In this document: positions 5,943 through 6,955 of the stretch, in pieces | How the letters are laid out: each line of letters begins with the position of its first letter | Numbering within the stretch: position 1 is the first letter of the stretch | From: an uncultured Porphyromonas sp. | Lineage (GTDB): Bacteria; Bacteroidota; Bacteroidia; Bacteroidales; Porphyromonadaceae | DNA length: 6,955 nucleotides | Assembly (NCBI GenBank): GCA_946997275.1 | Contig: CAMPUN010000057.1 | Span: forward strand, 1-6,955 | Direction of reading: 5' to 3' | Notes under the pieces: model-generated | What the model was told of the DNA's origin: nothing | Seen by the model: the letters and a program-made list of their open reading frames with translations, nothing else | The model's database searches: none | Made by a program: the position numbers and the translations under genes

Positions 5943-6955
5943 TTAGTCCTTAAATCCTATGCGTGGTCTACTTCGTTGTTGTGGTAGCTCTCGATCCATT
6001 TCAGCTCGGATCAGTTCATACTTTTTCAGCTCTTGTTCGCTGAGAGAGGGCTTTGTATTAGCAATTGTAGCCTCCAGTATTTGCATCGTAATCTTACTCT
6101 CTTGGTGTAAGGCTTCTCTTGAGGCATCATTGACGATCATCTGGATGTCAGCAGAGACGTATCCCTCGGTGAGTCTAGCTAGATGCTCGTAGTCAAGCCC
6201 GAAGTCGTAGGGGCGATTCTCTAGATAAAGTTTAAATAGTGCGCTCCTAGCGGCCTGGTCAGGTACTCCTATGTAATACTTCTTGTCTAGTCGCCCTGCA
6301 CGTAGTATGGCGGGGTCTATCATGTTAGGATAGTTGGTAGCACCGATCACAAATACACCTTTCTCTCCTGTCTGATCCATCTGAGCTAGCATCTCATTGA
6401 CTGCACTTCGAGACATCTCATGCACATCGGCATTGTCTCGATTGGGGACTAGTTCATTCATCTCATCAATGAAGATGATTGTGGGGGCTTGCTCTATAGC
6501 TTCTTTGAATAGGCTAGCTATATTCTCCTGTGTCGCATTGACATACTTACTCTTTAGGGTGGCTGGTGTGATAAACTTAAAGTTAAAGCCGACCTCCTCG
6601 GCAAAGTGCTTGGCAAAGAAAGTCTTGCCACAGCCTGGAGGACCATAGAGGAGCATGCCGTTGGGTATTGTTACTCCATAGCGGTGGTACTTCTCAGGAT
6701 TGTGTAGTGGCTCTATGACCTCCTCTTGCATCTGTCGCTTGAGCTCCTCCATACCTGCAATCGCTGCAAAGCCTGGTCCCTGAGCTTGCATAGGTTTAGT
6801 AGATCGTCTTGATGCCTCGTCAGGCTGAGATCGTTGTAGTCGCTGGCTAGAAGGTTCGACTTTTACCTTACCCTCGATGGCTCTCGCAAACTCTTCTGCT
6901 GTTTGGAATCGATCCTCAGCGTCATAGCTTAGAGCTCTGGCAATTACGTTGACAA
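5943..6955 (-). CDS. Ser/Thr protein kinase-AAA ATPase fusion protein, C-terminal part, cut by the right window edge
   Basis: The reading frame has no stop from 5943 to the window edge, so the Met at 6791 is probably internal. The 54 codons upstream of it encode VIARALSYDAEDRFQTAEEF and then a polar linker of about 30 residues. The first part matches the last helices (subdomain XI, with its invariant Arg) of PknB-like Hanks kinases, apart from Ala in place of the usual Pro in 'DPxxR'. Numbered from Met 6791, a full classical AAA module follows: IAGMEELK (11-18), Walker A GPPGCGKT (50-57, bases 6621-6644), Walker B IIFIDE (105-110), sensor-1 Asn in GATNYPN (150-156) and the second region of homology DPAILRAGRLDKK (159-171) with both arginine-finger positions kept. 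The lid region and a charged tail KKYELIRAEMD complete it. The protein is probably a soluble hexameric ATPase under phospho-control. The kinase catalytic core, the true start and the promoter lie outside the window. Confidence 0.82.
   Translation of the reverse strand, partial: VNVIARALSYDAEDRFQTAEEFARAIEGKVKVEPSSQRLQRSQPDEASRRSTKPMQAQGPGFAAIAGMEELKRQMQEEVIEPLHNPEKYHRYGVTIPNGMLLYGPPGCGKTFFAKHFAEEVGFNFKFITPATLKSKYVNATQENIASLFKEAIEQAPTIIFIDEMNELVPNRDNADVHEMSRSAVNEMLAQMDQTGEKGVFVIGATNYPNMIDPAILRAGRLDKKYYIGVPDQAARSALFKLYLENRPYDFGLDYEHLARLTEGYVSADIQMIVNDASREALHQESKITMQILEATIANTKPSLSEQELKKYELIRAEMDRELPQQRSRPRIGFKD

Noticed and set aside
5943..6791. Stand-alone 282-residue AAA ATPase starting at Met 6791
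   Set aside because: The frame is open upstream to the window edge and encodes kinase-like residues and a linker, and no promoter element is evident before 6791.

Overview
The window looks like a chromosomal segment from a Bacteroidota member, most likely order Bacteroidales and plausibly a Porphyromonas-type genome (moderate confidence, from gene content only). The reasons are the ileS / DksA-like / lspA order on one strand, a long zinc-finger-free type 2 isoleucyl-tRNA synthetase, a DksA-like protein that keeps only one zinc-finger cysteine, two perfect TAnnTTTG promoter -7 elements, and no clear Shine-Dalgarno sequences.

Left part (1-4062, minus strand): a housekeeping operon is transcribed right to left. 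ileS (type 2 IleRS) is followed by a TraR/DksA-family regulator and then the start of lspA (signal peptidase II), which runs off the left edge. Middle (4063-5429): a 116-bp divergent intergenic region holds a TAnnTTTG element facing each way. To its right, on the plus strand, lies a stand-alone iron-sulfur flavoprotein of the coenzyme F420 hydrogenase beta-subunit (FrhB) family. It contains a recent in-frame 66-bp tandem duplication.

Right part (5447-6955, minus strand): a two-gene unit with visibly lower GC in sampled lines. The upstream gene is cut by the right edge. Its open frame continues past the first internal Met at 6791 and encodes the C-terminal end of a Ser/Thr protein kinase domain, a polar linker, and a complete classical AAA ATPase domain. 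Sixteen bases after it comes a TerB-like helical protein. The kinase-AAA fusion with a TerB-like partner is the least ordinary part of the window and may be a phospho-signalling or stress/defence-type system. The most informative genes would lie just right of the window.

No rRNA, tRNA, CRISPR array, transposase or insertion sequence was seen. Apart from the 116-bp divergent promoter region, the gaps between genes are 84 bp or less.
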